Translations under genes and position numbers: made by a program | Shown: piece after piece, positions 1 to 12,557 of the stretch | How the letters are laid out: each line of letters begins with the position of its first letter | Position numbering within the stretch: position 1 is the stretch's first letter | Assembly: GCA_903813345.2 (NCBI GenBank) | Contig: CAIIXF020000002.1 | Coordinates: 5,182,001 to 5,246,000, forward strand | Reading direction: 5' to 3' | Origin: Owenia fusiformis | Lineage: Eukaryota > Annelida > Polychaeta > Sabellida > Oweniidae | DNA: 64,000 nt | The notes under the pieces: generated by a model | The model's database searches: none | What the model saw: the letters and a program-made list of their open reading frames with translations, nothing else | What the model was told of the DNA's origin: nothing

Positions 1-2418
1 ATTTTTTGTTCATTTCAAATTTTATTGGATTGTTTTTGCTGATTGGAATTTTTATGGAATAAACAGTTTAATGCGTTGGGTTTTACCCTTTGACAATATG
101 TATATGGCCGTGTGTAATTATGATCTTGTCACGTACTCGATCACTCTATATTCTCAGTCAATACTTCGGGCTTTGTATGAAAAACCTTATACCTTGTACC
201 CACGTGCCGGTGTAAAAGAAATTATGGTCCCCTGGGGATTATGGTCCCCTTTCCTTACGGGCCTTACTGGCCCTGACTGTGTATAAATAATAAGGAAAAT
301 AATTGTAATTAGGTCACCATATAAATCAATAGAGAGTAGGACCAAAATTTGATAGGACCACCTACCCTTTTACACCGGCGTACTTGGGGCATGATACATT
401 CTTTGAAGAGTTCAATTCTAACGTTTCAGATTATTCTGATCATATGAATTGTAGGTGCATTAATGCACTTGTAGACCTACGTGTATGTCTTATAGATCCA
501 ACATTTTTCTAGTCATAAATAAGGCCAGAATTGCAAAATTGTTTACCTTTGCTATTTCGATAAATATTGCCTAATTGAAATGCTCGTTCACTATAGAACC
601 AATCTACACTAAAACGTGAATTTACGATTCCTGAGACTACAATTATCTTTAATCATGCTGTGATTAAATAAAATGATACCCTGACACATTTAAAACTTAT
701 TTAGAATGGATTTTTCTCTATTGAAAAGTCCTTTGAATGGCGCTATTTTGACAATCAATGAAAAACAAAAGATTAACAATTCTGGCTTTATTTTATGACT
801 CTGTATCTATCTATCTTTCACTAGACGAAGTTCACATCTATGGATACTATGAATGTATTTATACCTCAGGTAGCATTAAAATTGAATAATCTTTTAAAAC
901 TTTAAAAATTGAACCCTTCAAAAACTGCATCACCAACCACGTACATGGGTATGAGGTACGAAGCCAATACTTCGTAAAGAAATCATGAAATAACAACATG
1001 TAGAACAAGGCATCTGCATCTGCATCTAATATAACACGTACCATTCTTGAGTCGATTTGACCTAGGATGAAGAAACTACATAGGTGACCACGGGCTTTGA
1101 AACCCCATTACAAGTAGTAATAGCGAATTCAACTAACAACTGTCAGATCAACCTATACTATTTTATGGCTCATTAAATATAAATAGTACCTGCCACTATT
1201 TCATTCATATTAAAATGAATTTGCCATCAAAAGTAGGTTAAATCATCGCCTTTTACCCAACATATAACATCATAAATATAAATACTATCAAAGTGCAGTC
1301 TAATACCGAGTGAGCCAAAAATGTAGCCCAAACTAATTCCGCATCTGTTAAAATGTTATTTCGCATAATAAAACCTTGTTTAATGTTCTTTCATTTTACT
1401 AAGTTTAAATCGCCCTGCCCCAATAGTCGGGATTTTATGGCTATAAAACGAAACATGGTCCAAAATGCCAGCCTCATCTCATGACTACGGGCTATCTCTG
1501 AGATAATGTCAACCCCTACAACAAGTAGGAGAACAATTTCTGTGACCATGAACTTACAACCTCAACCGACCAGTGCAGGTCTGCCTGAAGGGACGAGGCT
1601 GAAATTTGTAGAATGGCCATAGAATTGTGACCTTGAGGAATGGACCCATGAAACATGGTAAAATGCAAAAAGATTTTACATGGTAAAATTAACTAAATAT
1701 GATTTCAACTCATACTGGATGAATGAGTTAATAACATTTCTTTGGATGACATTTTTGCCTCACCCTGTAATTCATTTTATTTTCACACTTATTCATTTCA
1801 GCCTGCCCTAATATAACAAAGAATCTAGGTTGAATAGCCAAAACCAGGCACATGTAATTACAAAGAACTATTCAGTATATAAATAGCTATACGTGAATGA
1901 CACAACTGTTTTATACACAAACAATACAAGGTTAAATACAGGATTATAATCCATAACGCTGAGTAAGTCACTATCTGAGTGTTGTAACAAACAAATTATT
2001 TATGGCACTTAGCTGCCCTCTATTTTGTAATTGTATAATATTAGTATGAAGCACTTTAAAATATCAGAAAAAATACGAAAAAATCACGAAAAAATATCAA
2101 AAAGTAGGTTTACAATTAACTTTTCCCCTTTACAGTTTAAATCATGTCTTAAAGTTCAATACAACTTTGCACTAAAAATTATTAAAAAGGCCTGCACTTT
2201 TGGTGAAAATTGCATCTGAATTAGGGAAAATTGGTGAGGATGGGTGGATTAGGGACAGCTTAAGAGATAATTCAATCAACTTGATTATCATCCTTATGTC
2301 ATTTATTGAAGATAAGACATGGATCTAACAGAACCATTTGATTTTGTGGTTAACTTATTCTTCGAACTAAAGATATAGCCCTTTGAAAATGGCTTGCCAT
2401 ACCTTACGTGCTCTTTTA
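1..2418. other. Intergenic DNA, no gene seen
   Basis: AT-rich sequence in all six frames with only short, unconvincing open frames and no recognisable domain. The only structure noted is a weak inverted repeat at about 201-383 (listed separately). Nothing else is supported. Confidence 0.6.
201..383. mobile_element. Possible MITE with short imperfect inverted ends
   Basis: The left end reads GCCGGTGTAAAAG and the right end is its reverse complement CTTTTACACCGGC, with weaker similarity extending inward around GGTCC words. There is no coding capacity and no clear target duplication. The short matching ends make this tentative. Confidence 0.35.
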
Positions 2419-2600
2419 AAATGTTTGTTTGTTTGTTGTTTGTTTATCTTTATTTCCTTCTCGAAGAAGAGCTTTTTAAAACTGATTATACAAGCAGTTA
2501 TTTACAAACAATTATTTACAAAACAAATATATTTACATCAGTAATTTGACTATGTTTGCATACTTTGCCACCAAGATGATTATTTGTTCACATATATTTT
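2419..2600 (-). mobile_element. Possible LINE 3' end fragment
   Basis: A TTTG-rich microsatellite runs into TTTATCTTTATTTCC and an AT-rich stretch. Read on the minus strand this resembles the 3' untranslated end and simple-repeat tail of a non-LTR retrotransposon. A similar configuration occurs at 15948-16306. No reverse transcriptase coding sequence is visible, so this rests on tail architecture only. Confidence 0.3.
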
Positions 2601-3082
2601 CATTTAACTGAATGTCAGTATTTGAACCTAGGAGAGTTTCAACTAGAACTTCTTCATCTCCGTTTAATAATTGACAAGATGGGCTCACGTCTAATACATG
2701 CGTTATATTATCAAAAAGACGATCTTAATGATTTATCCATATATTTACAAATATCTCTTCATTCTTTAAAATTGTCTCACTTACGTCAAGCTCCATATTC
2801 ATCTGACAAGACAGGGTTTCAGACAGAATAAAGAATGATCTTCGTCATACGACCCTCGGAGAACTTATGGCATCCATACGAGGATCAATCGCCAGATATT
2901 TCCCAACTGGATTCCGCCAACTCTTTGAGGAATGAGTAGTGAGACAGCAGAGGTGTATAGACCATGATGGACACTAGTTTAAACATATATACCTTAGAAA
3001 CACTGTCAGTAAAATAAAAAGAACAAAAAATTGAGAACATTCAAACAATAAAAGAGATCCTTATTGCCTACTCCACCTAGTA

Positions 3083-3706
3083 TACATGGTGTCAAATAAG
3101 TCCCGTCCCGCCTGCTACAGCTAGGACCTTAATAGATGATACCTAGTGTGATATACCATTGGAAAGATCATCCAAAGTTATGTGAACTCACGAACTCTAG
3201 AGTATCTTGGATGAAATTCACCTATATTTTCATGGTTTCCTTTATAGTTAGTGTACCCAGACACCCTCCTTAAGCAGCTTTTATTGCGTCAAAATGAAAA
3301 GGATATGACCTCAGAAATACGTCAAAGAGTTAATCTTTTTCGCATTCCACTTGTTACAAAAAGTTTTTCTCCACTTTCCTTGCACCTCTTTTTTCCTCAC
3401 ATCTAACCCTATCCAGAAATTGGTTAAATTTATTGCCATATACATATGTTGTCATCTTCAGGTCATTTCACTTTTCTTATACCTGATTCTTAAAATCCTG
3501 CCAAATATGCCAAATTGCCATGTTTCTAGGCCTATGGTCACCCCAATAGATACAATGTAAAAAGTTGTTAGATTGATTGACATATGTCAGATACATGTAT
3601 ATGCCAATCAACGTAACTTTGGAAGACCTTTCCAATGATATATCACACTTGATACCATATATCTTGGTTTTGGCTCTAGAGAACGGGACTTATTTGACAC
3701 CCTGTA
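3083..3706. mobile_element. Mariner-type MITE, about 620 bp
   Basis: The left terminus TACATGGTGTCAAATAAG and the right terminus (minus strand) TACAGGGTGTCAAATAAG match, and the similarity continues inward for about 100 bp in inverted orientation (for example TTGGAAAGATCATCCAAAGT against the complement of ACTTTGGAAGACCTTTCCAA). The ends fall at TA dinucleotides, as expected for Tc1/mariner-type insertion. No transposase frame survives inside. Confidence 0.7.
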
Positions 3707-3883
3707 TATAACATAATTATATAGTCATATTTATTACTTTTGGGGTTTTAAATTATAGATTCAATGTTGGTATGTTACTTAAACGGCTCTAGAACTGTTC
3801 GGCGCAGAGATCCTTATTGCCTGTTCCACTTAACCCTGACTCGTGTTACTATGGCAACCATAAATTTTCTTCAAGGACCAATT

Positions 3884-3950
3884 CATTATCCCACCGAACG
3901 AAGTTCGAGATGCATATAGGAAAGCCGTCCGTCCGTCCGTTGTGATATAA
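3884..3950 (+). repeat. Fragment of CGAACGAAGTTCG / GTCCGTCCGT repeat family
   Basis: Contains CCGAACGAAGTTCG, then TATAGG and repeated GTCCGTCC. The same order occurs in reverse complement at the right end of the repeat at 54415-55305, so this is a terminal fragment of the same dispersed family. It is non-coding. Confidence 0.55.
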
Positions 3951-4079
3951 ACCAAAACACCCAATACGGTGTGTATTAATGATTAACTTTCCTGTTATCT
4001 CAAAATCTGCTTGGAACTGTACAATATTGGATTACTATGGGAAATTCCTCAAAAAGAAAATTCTTGGGATTAAGGAAGG

Positions 4080-4962
4080 GGTACCATTAGGGGTCACACG
4101 GTTAACCGTGGCTTGCGGTTACTGCGGTTCATACCTCCACGACGGTTAGCTCGCACACAATCTTGAAAACCGCGGTTCTTGAAGAACCGTGACATTTTCA
4201 GTTTCACTTCAGAAAAATAAAAATGTAAACTCGGAATTAAACTCCATTTCAAGCTTTCGTGTAATACCAATTAACTAAACATCGTCTGGAATCGTTAATC
4301 ATCATGCAATAATGCGAGCCATACCTGATATTTACGACGATCTTCTGATATAGACGGCAGATAACAAAAACAAAAGGAAAATGTTGATAAATTTCACCGG
4401 CATATTGACCCGGAAGTGACCTACGCTAAACATTTCGCGCAATCCTATTGGTTGATAAAACAGTATACTGTAAAAAGCCGAACGCCGAATGCATTGAATT
4501 TGCGAACGAGTCACGTTCTGTGTATTACGTTCGCCTTTGATCCATGTTGAGTCCTGACAAAGTGTTGAACTTAAGTTATATTTCTAAAGAAAACATTTAT
4601 TCAGTTTAGTGAAGTACTGTGCTAATTTTGCCAACAGTTGACAAGTTATTTTATGTGTTGAAAAAACTTGAACATCAAACAAGAAGATCAACACAGTGAA
4701 CATACAGATATTTTGGGAGGGAGGGAGGGAAAAAAGACTGAACAAGCAAACAAACATTGTGTGAAACTGGATACTTACAATACTGAATACAATAAAACAC
4801 TGTGACACACTTAGTATGTTTTCTGATTTTCGGATCAATTTCATATATTTTTGCTCATTTCACGAGGCCCATGAGAACCGCAATCAGAACCGAACCGAAC
4901 TGTGAAATACAATCACCGAACCGAACCGTGAAATCTCAAACCGTGTGACCCCTAGGTACCAT
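4080..4962. mobile_element. Non-autonomous hAT-type transposon with 8-bp TSD
   Basis: The element spans 4088-4954. Its termini are TAGGGGTCACACGGTT on the left and the exact reverse complement AACCGTGTGACCCCTA on the right. It is flanked by an identical 8-bp direct repeat, GGTACCAT, at 4080-4087 and 4955-4962. An 8-bp duplication with TA(G)GGG-type ends is the signature of hAT transposons. Subterminal sequence on both sides is rich in AACCG/CGGTT words, possibly transposase binding sites. The internal minus-strand open frames (4332-4514, 4584-4844) do not look like a hAT transposase, so the copy is judged non-autonomous. Confidence 0.8.
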
Positions 4963-6391
4963 TAACACAATTTGAGAAATTATTGGCATACATGAAACCT
5001 ATTTAAAACAGCATTAATATTATTCAAAAGCAATCGTAATAATGATTCACAGCCCTCTGAAGTTTGAAAAATAACAATACCTGGGTGTTAATTCATAGAT
5101 AATCATTGATCTTTTTAGTTTTTAGGATTATATGGTGCAATCTTGTAGTCAATAAAACTTTTAAAAGTGTTTTGATGTTTTTTAGATGAAACACACAAGC
5201 GAAATGGATGAAAAAGCTCCCCAGATTCATTATACAAACAACTCGCGGTCCTTTTCAGCCAGATTGACTGAGAAACAAAAATTTTAGAGTACTTTTGCAT
5301 GAACTTTATGAACGTAATATTAATCGACTTACCTTTGAGTTCAACTTGTTTTGAGCGTATTAGCCTATACATTATATATAAATCGCGGTAATCGGTATTG
5401 GATCATTTAATATTGTGAGTAGTTACGTAAGTATTTATTGTACATACTCTACCCTTTAAAAGATTAAAGACCTACGAGCATGACTTTTATCCGTGATTAC
5501 TATAAGAATTTCGCACAATTAAATGTATAAATCAATTCTTCTCTTAGCGGGAATTTTGTAGGAAGTCAGCTCTGATCTGATCTGATGCGAAATTCTTAAA
5601 AACGGCGCAGAAGTCCTTCATTCCAAAATACCCATTTTTATATAATTTTTTACTACATTTGCACGAAAGCCTTTAATATTTATCCAGAATGGTTAAGATA
5701 CTCTTATCGGCCTTAAAACATCTATAATCTCAGCTTAAAGCGTCCTGCTTTGTCTTATTTTTTGAATATTTTTTTGTAAACCACCAGAGCTACTAAATAA
5801 TTACAGAAGATCAATCGCTCCGTATACAGGCTATATACTCTAAATGAAACCCCGCGCATAAGAATAATATTTCGTATTGAGAATTGTACTTCTTTTTTCT
5901 TAGCCTTTTTAGACGCTATAAGCTTATACTGGGCAACAATCAAAATCAAACAAATCAGTAATTCTAAGTCAGGTCATTCAGTCTGCAATAATTTTTTTTA
6001 TAATTTATTATTTTATTATATTCATTTAGGCATATATTTTTTTAAAATAAAACAGCAGCATTCTAATATGTATATATGTATAAAGTATTAAGATTACAAA
6101 AAATCGTACAGCCCTCGGTTTAAAAACTTAACTAAAAATTGTTTGACAATTGACAATGAATTACACTAGACGAAACTATTTAATCAGATCCACTATGCTA
6201 AAAAACTACTTGATCCGCATTGTATTGGAATGCTGAATGAAGTTTGATTGATAACACCTAGATATTTATATTATGCACTAATTTCCATCGGATCAGCTTT
6301 AACCCAGTGGTGTAAACAATAAGCTAAATGAAACCTGGCGCATAAGAAGATTATTTCGAATGAGAAATTACATGTACATGTACATATAACA
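4963..6391. other. Intergenic DNA, no gene seen
   Basis: AT-rich sequence without a recognisable gene or strong repeat. The short open frames found here carry no family motif. Confidence 0.55.
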
Positions 6392-6953
6392 CCCCATGCA
6401 GACAGATCGCCTAGAATTAAATTCGTATGATGTAAGACTCGACATTCACCAAGAAACTTGAAATAAATTGTCACCCATGGAGCAAATTAATTTTTACTGC
6501 TTAATAAATGGTGAATGACAGTCAAATTAAGCTCTATAAGTATGAGAATAGCATGACGTCTTGATAGTTCAAGGTATCTCGTTTAAAAAGTGATGACGGT
6601 GATTGAAATTACAATGTAAAGATAAAACCGCAACGAAATATTTGTAGATTTGTTTGAAAACTACATGTAAGAATAAATCGTATATCGAATTTTCTGAAAC
6701 AGAAAACATGTATAAATAGTAAGGCCTGCAGGTCCGATTCCCCCTGGTAGCATTAACATTGGTCTCGTGTATATCCTGCAATTAATGTTTGAAAACAACT
6801 ATTATTCGAACTTATGATCGGACATAAGTATGATGTGTACTTCAAGGTAATAAAGTAACATCATACTTATGTCCGATCATAAGTTCAAATTTCCCGGTGA
6901 ATGTCGAGTCTTACATCATACGAATGTAATTTTAGGCGATCTGTCTGCATGGG
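6392..6953. mobile_element. Inverted-repeat element with ~62-bp arms and nested hairpin
   Basis: The stretch 6392-6454 (CCCATGCAGACAGATCGCCT onward) recurs as a near-perfect reverse complement at 6893-6953. Between the arms lies a second, perfect hairpin (6808-6886). This nested fold-back layout suggests a MITE or fold-back element. No coding sequence or target duplication was identified. Confidence 0.6.
6808..6886. repeat. Perfect 28-bp hairpin, 23-nt loop
   Basis: Arm 6808-6835 is exactly reverse-complementary to 6859-6886 (arm begins GAACTTATGATCGGACATAA). The perfect match implies a recent origin or ongoing homogenisation. It lies inside the larger inverted-repeat element at 6392-6953. 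Confidence 0.8.
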
Positions 6954-8084
6954 GCCCGAATTAGTCAAATTGACGGAACATGGAAAGACTGATTGCACTT
7001 TGCGTTTTTAAGCATGTTGCGTCTTAAATAATTACATTATCACCCTATGTAATTAATAACTTGACACACATTGTAACAGGCTAGCGCTGTAACACGACAA
7101 GGGTGAGTTCTTATTTTATGTTACGACCATAAACGAAAAATAATATTGAATATGGTTATCATGTAATACGAGGTAACTAATATATATGTAATTCCATTTA
7201 GCATATGTTTAGGGACTAAATTCATGATTTGGCGTGAACTACGCGTATGCTCTAAATTGATTTCATTTATTGTATTTAACGTGTTTGTAGTTATTATATA
7301 ATAGTTATTGATTTCTTATACTTTATACATCCGTGGTAAACAACTATCAGGGAAGCTGATTATAAAACGTTGTTTTTGCCGTTGGTTGGTACTTGTTTTC
7401 AAACTTAAATTGGTATGTATTAAAGCCATGGTTTAAATAAATACATGTATGTTATCGAATCGCATCGAGTACTTGGCAATGAAAATATTATATATTGCCA
7501 AACGGGACAAAAAACCGTAGTCTATAATCTAGGATGAAGAAATTCATTTCTTCTTCGTCATAGCTATAACCTAGGATTATTTATTGCCAAATAAGTGAGG
7601 TGATTTCAGGCCAGGATATGAATGGAATACAAATTGGAAACTAAAACTTTTTGAAGTCAAATACTAATACCACGTGGGATCGGAATAGAGACATTACACG
7701 GATAGGAAAGGTATCTGGTCAACTTGGACCCCAGTTAACTCGGACCCTAGTCAACTCGGACCTACGTAGATATATTCAAAGTATATTGGAAGTGTATTTA
7801 TCATATGAAGCCATCGATGTGATAGATATTAAGTATATTAACTTAATCAAATTTAATTTAATTCAATTGTAATTCTGAAAAAATATGTTTGTTTATATAT
7901 CTAATGACTCAAAATCAATTTTCTAAACACTGTTATCCTCCATTGCATTTACATTTTGTTTTTCGAAATACTATTATAATTACACTTTTTTTAATTCACT
8001 ACAGTTAAGATTTTCTTTAATTTTTTTAGAGATATCTAAGCACACATGCCAAATATAGAGTAGATTTTTGTTTTCACAAATAAA

Positions 8085-9443
8085 TTCAATTTAGCCTGAC
8101 TTTCACTAGGAAGCCTAATTATGAAATCTTGAATGGCCTAATAAGCATTTAAGTAGGGTGCTGTCATAAAGATAATGTTGAGCTGTTGTTTTAATTCCAA
8201 TGTCAGTATTAGTGTAGTGTACTTGTGATTTGACCAATATTATTTAGGCTGACTTTCACTAAGAAACCTAATTATGAAATCTTAAATGGCCTAATAAGCA
8301 TTTAATTAGGTTGCTGTTATAAAGATAATGTTGAGCTGTTGTTTTAATTCCAGTGTCAGTATTTGCGTACTTGTGATTTGACCAATATTATTTAGCCTGA
8401 CTTTCACTAGGAAGCCTAATTATGAAATCTTGAATGGCCTAATAAGCATTTAATTAGGTTGCTGTTATAAAGATAATGTTGAGCTGTTGTTTTAATTCCA
8501 ATGTCAGTATAAGTGTACTTGTGATTTGACCAATATTATTTAGCCTGACTTTCACTAGGGAACCTAATTATGAAATCTTGAATGGCCTAATAAGCATTTA
8601 ATTAGGTTGCTGTCATAAAGATAATGTTGAGCTGTTGTTTTAATTCCAATGTCAGTATTAGTGTACTGTACTTGTGATTTGACCAATATTATTTAGCCTG
8701 ACTTTCACTAGGAAGCTTAATTATGAAATCTTGAATGGCCTAATAAGCATTTAAGTAGGGTGCTGTCATAAAGATAATGTTGAGCTGTTGTTTTAATTCC
8801 AATGTCAGTATTAGTGTACTGTACTTGTGATTTGACCAATATTATTTAGCCTGACTTTCACTAGGAAGCCTAATTATGAAATCTTGAATGGCCTAATAAG
8901 CATTTAATTAGGTTGCTGTCATAAAGATAATGTTGAGCTGTTGTTTTAATTCCAGTGTCAGTATTAGTGTACTTGTGATTTGACCAATATTATTTAGCCT
9001 GACTTTCACTAGGGAACCTAATTATGAAATCTTGAATGGCCTAATAAGCATTTAATTAGGTTGCTGTCATAAAGATAATGTTGAGCTGTTGTTTTAATTC
9101 CAGTGTCAGTATTAGTGTAGTGTACTTGTGATTTGACCAATATTATTTAGCCTGACTTTCACTAGGAAACCTAATTATGAAATCTTGAATGGCCTAATAA
9201 GCATTTAATTCGGTTGCTGTCATAAAGATAATGTTGAGCTGTTGTTTTAATTCCAATGACAGTATTAGTGTACTTGTGATTTGACCAATATTATTTCGCC
9301 TGACTTTCACTAGGAAGCCTAATTATGAAATCTTGAATGGCCTAATAAGCATTTAATTCGGTTGCTGTCATAAAGAAAATGTTGAGCTGTTGTTTTAATT
9401 CCAATGTCAGAATTAGTGTACTTGTGATTTGACCAATATTATT
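8085..9443. repeat. Tandem array, ~150-bp unit, about 9 copies
   Basis: Each unit begins near TTTAGCCTGACTTTCACTAG and contains CCTAATTATGAAATCTTGAA, GTTGAGCTGTTGTTTTAATT and ends near TTGACCAATATTA. Starts fall near 8090, 8243, 8391, 8540, 8692, 8847, 8993, 9147 and 9293. Units differ by a few substitutions and by a small GTA/TGTA indel near the end. No frame is kept, so it is treated as satellite. Confidence 0.9.
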
Positions 9444-9454
9444 ATCAAAACCTA

Positions 9455-9712
9455 TTTTGTAGCATAGGCGTTAGTGGGGGGGGGGGGGGGGGAGTGCGAT
9501 GGGAGCGATACTCCATAACCAATAAGAATAAAACCATGATAAAGAAGAAGAAAGAGCTTTAAACTGCTTCTTATTTGAAGGTTCTAGCTCATTAATTTTG
9601 AAGGAAAATCTGCATCAATTTTTGTAAAATTCAAAATAAATCTTATCTTTTTAGCTTGTTTGTACCATAATCGCACCCCCTGACTGAAAGACTGAAAGCT
9701 GGCTACGCCCGT
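9455..9712. mobile_element. Poly-G-bearing MITE-like segment
   Basis: Starts at GCATAGGCGTTAGTG followed by a long G run (about 9476-9493) and ends at GCACCCCCTGAC ... GGCTACGCCC. The ends resemble each other in inverted orientation (CATAGGCGT against ACGCCC). The layout parallels the better preserved poly-G elements at 11904-12104 and 20851-21074. Confidence 0.45.
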
Positions 9713-10122
9713 GTGGTCCGAGTTAATTAGGGTTCGAGTTGATTAGAAGCCATATGAAAAGGTCGAAGTATGTCAGATGGCGGTTAAAATACAATAAAAG
9801 TACATTCTACCCAGAGGGCTTTAAGTTGAAGGTCAAAACCAATGAATGATTAGTACATTAAGTGTATCTAAAGCTTAAACCACTTTGGCTTACACGTAAC
9901 CCAAGGCTATCAAATGTGAAACTTTCATCGTAAAGGATTGGTATCGATATGGTGAACTGAATTCAACAACGCTTTTTTCTTAAACCAATTATTGAAATCA
10001 TTCTGTAAAAAAAACTTGTCCTATATGTAATGTTGTCTGATTAACAACAATTTAATGCGAAAATTGTTTATATATATTTTATAAAACTTTTTTTGTTCAC
10101 TTTTTTTTCAGTGCAATAGACT

Positions 10123-10527
10123 AGATGCGAGTAGAAATAATCTTGATTTACGTCATTAAACCTTCATAATTCAGTCAGAGTGATATCATATTTGAAATCT
10201 ACATGTAAAAGTACATCTAGAAATATGGTTTTGAAAATTGTTTACCAACTTTGAAAAATTTAATTTTTTTTAAAAATGTGACTTCTAGTTCGGGTTGATT
10301 CCCCATAGACCCCATATTATAAATCACAAAAAGTGAAATATCTTTACTTGTATTGGGCAGATATCATTTTCTTTTACTGGACATATTTTAATTCGCATAA
10401 CTATTTGATTCATAAAGGTTATATGAAAACTGAACCACTATAAAGGGAACTTTCTACTATACCCCGTCATGCTATCTGACCCGAACGAGCCACCTGGTGG
10501 TGAAACTGGTAACTTCCTACTTGCATT
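10123..10527. mobile_element. MITE family A, copy 1 (~405 bp)
   Basis: Closely related along its length to 22993-23395. Termini are AGATGCGAGTAG on the left and CCTACTTGCATTT on the right; copy 2 keeps the perfect inverted form CTACTCGCATCT. Shared internal words include GATTTACGTCATTAAA, TCTACATGTAAAA and GCCACCTGGTGG. Non-coding. Confidence 0.75.
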
Positions 10528-10804
10528 TGCGTTATTGACGATGACGATGTGTAAAATTTTCAGAATTTTTTGACACCAATCCTTTATTTAAAACTAATTT
10601 CTTTGTAAATCCAAACTGTTAAACTTTTGCTATAAGAATGACTTAGTGAAAAAGAATAGCAGTTGAGATATTCAAAGGAGGTTTTATACTTAACGATACC
10701 GTAGGCTTATTCATTTCGCGATTTACTTATCAGCTTTCCCATGAAAAGTAAAAACATCTTGTATAGTTGATGAATTTTCTCGTACTATCCCGACTCCACG
10801 CATT

Positions 10805-10975
10805 TTATGTTTTGAAGCGGGGGCCATTCGGAAAAAATAATTTTACATTCAACCAATTCAAGCCCGGGTATTCAAGTTACCGTAACACATATTTTTACCA
10901 AATATGAAGAAAATCGGTCCACTAGTATTTGAGTTATTCTGAAGAAAGACAGCGACAGACTGACAGACAGAGGGC
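10805..10975 (+). repeat. Fragment of ACCAAATATGAA-type dispersed repeat
   Basis: Contains ACCAAATATGAAGAAAATCG, GTATTTGAGTTATT and then GACAGACTGACAGACAGAG. The same word order is seen in the tandem units at 54415-55305 and near 50680-50760. Non-coding dispersed repeat fragment. Confidence 0.5.
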
Positions 10976-11389
10976 TTCATATAATTTCTAATCAAATATC
11001 CCGTGATCTGCATAATTGGTGAAATAGAGCTAATATTTATAACAAACTTAGCAGTTTGCATCAACAACCGTATTAAACTTTTACAGTTTTGAAGTTCACG
11101 AAAACACACAGACAAATACACAACAATATTAAAATTGTATCTAAATGTAGTAGATAAAACTATGAAATGTAATTTTCAAGATTTTAAAGGTAATTCAGTA
11201 TGGTAAGTGAATATTGTAGATATTTTTTATAAACAAATTAGTTTGGAACAAAACACTATAGTTCCATAATACTAGATAGCAGAGAAAGTATACAAGTAAA
11301 GTGCGTACTTAATCTAAACGTGAGATATACCAAAAATTAAAGATAGTATTGGAACTTGTCATATGTTTAAACTAATACTTATGAGTTAT

Positions 11390-11549
11390 GCCTCAGTCAC
11401 ATTTGATCTTCAGCAACCGTACTGCGGCCGTAGCTTACCAAAATAGAGATAAATATGCAGCATAAAATATAGGGATAAGCAGTACGATGTATATTTTCTA
11501 TATCGATTTTGTGAAGCTACGCCCGCCGTAGAGCAAATGTGACTGAGGC
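11390..11549 (+). mobile_element. MITE family B, copy 1 (160 bp)
   Basis: Termini GCCTCAGTCACATTT and AAATGTGACTGAGGC are perfect 15-bp inverted repeats. Inner sequence includes GTAGCTT and AAAATATAGGGAT. A diverged copy lies in the opposite orientation at 63379-63546, and a partial relative sits near 15180-15620. Too short to encode anything. Confidence 0.75.
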
Positions 11550-11903
11550 TTTAGTTAAATAATACATATATACCTCGATTTTAAACATACCAAGCGTCGA
11601 AAGAAAAGTATGACTCGGCGTATTCATGGATGTAATTGTAGAGAACTATTTAAGAAGTTGCTAACAGAGCAAGATAATTTAATGATGAATACGTTCAAAG
11701 ACTCAATAGGAGACCCAGGCCAGTAACACAATATAAAATGTTTTGAATGTCGCCAAATTATGATATGAAGTGTTCTGCATGTTATTTCAATATGATGTTG
11801 TCAGTAAAAGACGTAGACGAATCGTGGATATATTGATAAAAACGACCTTAAAATAGTTGTTTACTACATTCCTAAATAATAAGTTTCACTTCATTGATCA
11901 ATT

Positions 11904-12104
11904 CCAGGATATGCCAAGGGGGGGGGGGGGTTGAAAAATTCCAGGGGGTTCGCTCTTGACAATTTTGGTCGAAAATGGCCAAAATCACTTAAAAAGTGCT
12001 AAGGATAGTGAAAAACTACTTGATTTTGAAATAATTTTTGAACAGGGAGGGTGCGAGGGAGGGGGGATTCGCTCGAACCTAACGACCCCCCTGGCTACGG
12101 GCCT
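11904..12104 (+). mobile_element. Poly-G MITE, 5'-truncated copy
   Basis: Homologous to 20851-21074: CCAGGATATGCCAAGGGG, a G run, CAATTTTGGTCGAAAATGGC, CAAAATCACTTAAAAAGTG, then CCCCCTGGCTACGGGCCT at the end. Copy 2 shows the intact inverted ends AGGCCCGTAGCCAGG / CCTGGCTACGGGCCT. Here the left end lacks the outer AGGCCCGTAG. Confidence 0.7.
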
Positions 12105-12557
12105 GTCAAGATGTCCTTAACGAGTGCTGTCGAGTGTCCTTGTTTTCACTTTATTAGACCTCAATACATATACTTGCTTATAAATCTGGAATATCGGTGG
12201 AATAGCGTGGAATAAAAAACAGCACATGTGCCTTAGAAAACTGATATGTGGCCACTTTTTCATATTGTTCATATTGTTCTAATAAATTCCAAATTGCCGA
12301 CTTTTGATTATATGGGCCCATCAAATACAGATGTACAATGTACCAATTCACAGATTTTTGGATTAATTCTAAGATCAATCCCATGATGCATCATTATCAT
12401 TAATAATGAAAATTATCCGGACAGGATTCCGGATCGTACCAATTCTCGACCCCTGTTTAAATTGAGGCCTATTATTCAATTCATCACAATATCTTATTCA
12501 TATCATTTGCTTTCAGGCGGCAGCGAACAATTTATAAACTCGGGACAGTGGTTTAAA

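Larger units (their letters stand above)
7718..9751. mobile_element. 2-kb non-coding element with inverted ends and internal satellite
   Basis: The left end (7718-7772) has repeated CAACTCGGACC words. The right end (9715-9751) carries the reverse complement, GGTCCGAGTTAATTAGGG then TTCGAGTTGATT. About 28 bp can be aligned in inverted orientation with a few mismatches. The interior is mostly the ~150-bp tandem array at 8085-9443 plus a poly-G-bearing segment. Arrays between inverted ends are typical of non-autonomous elements in invertebrates. No transposase is visible. Confidence 0.5.

Noticed and set aside
12462-12557. Upstream extension of the oxidase start
   Set aside because: The extended frame begins at TTG, not ATG; the first ATG at 12558 opens a clear signal peptide.
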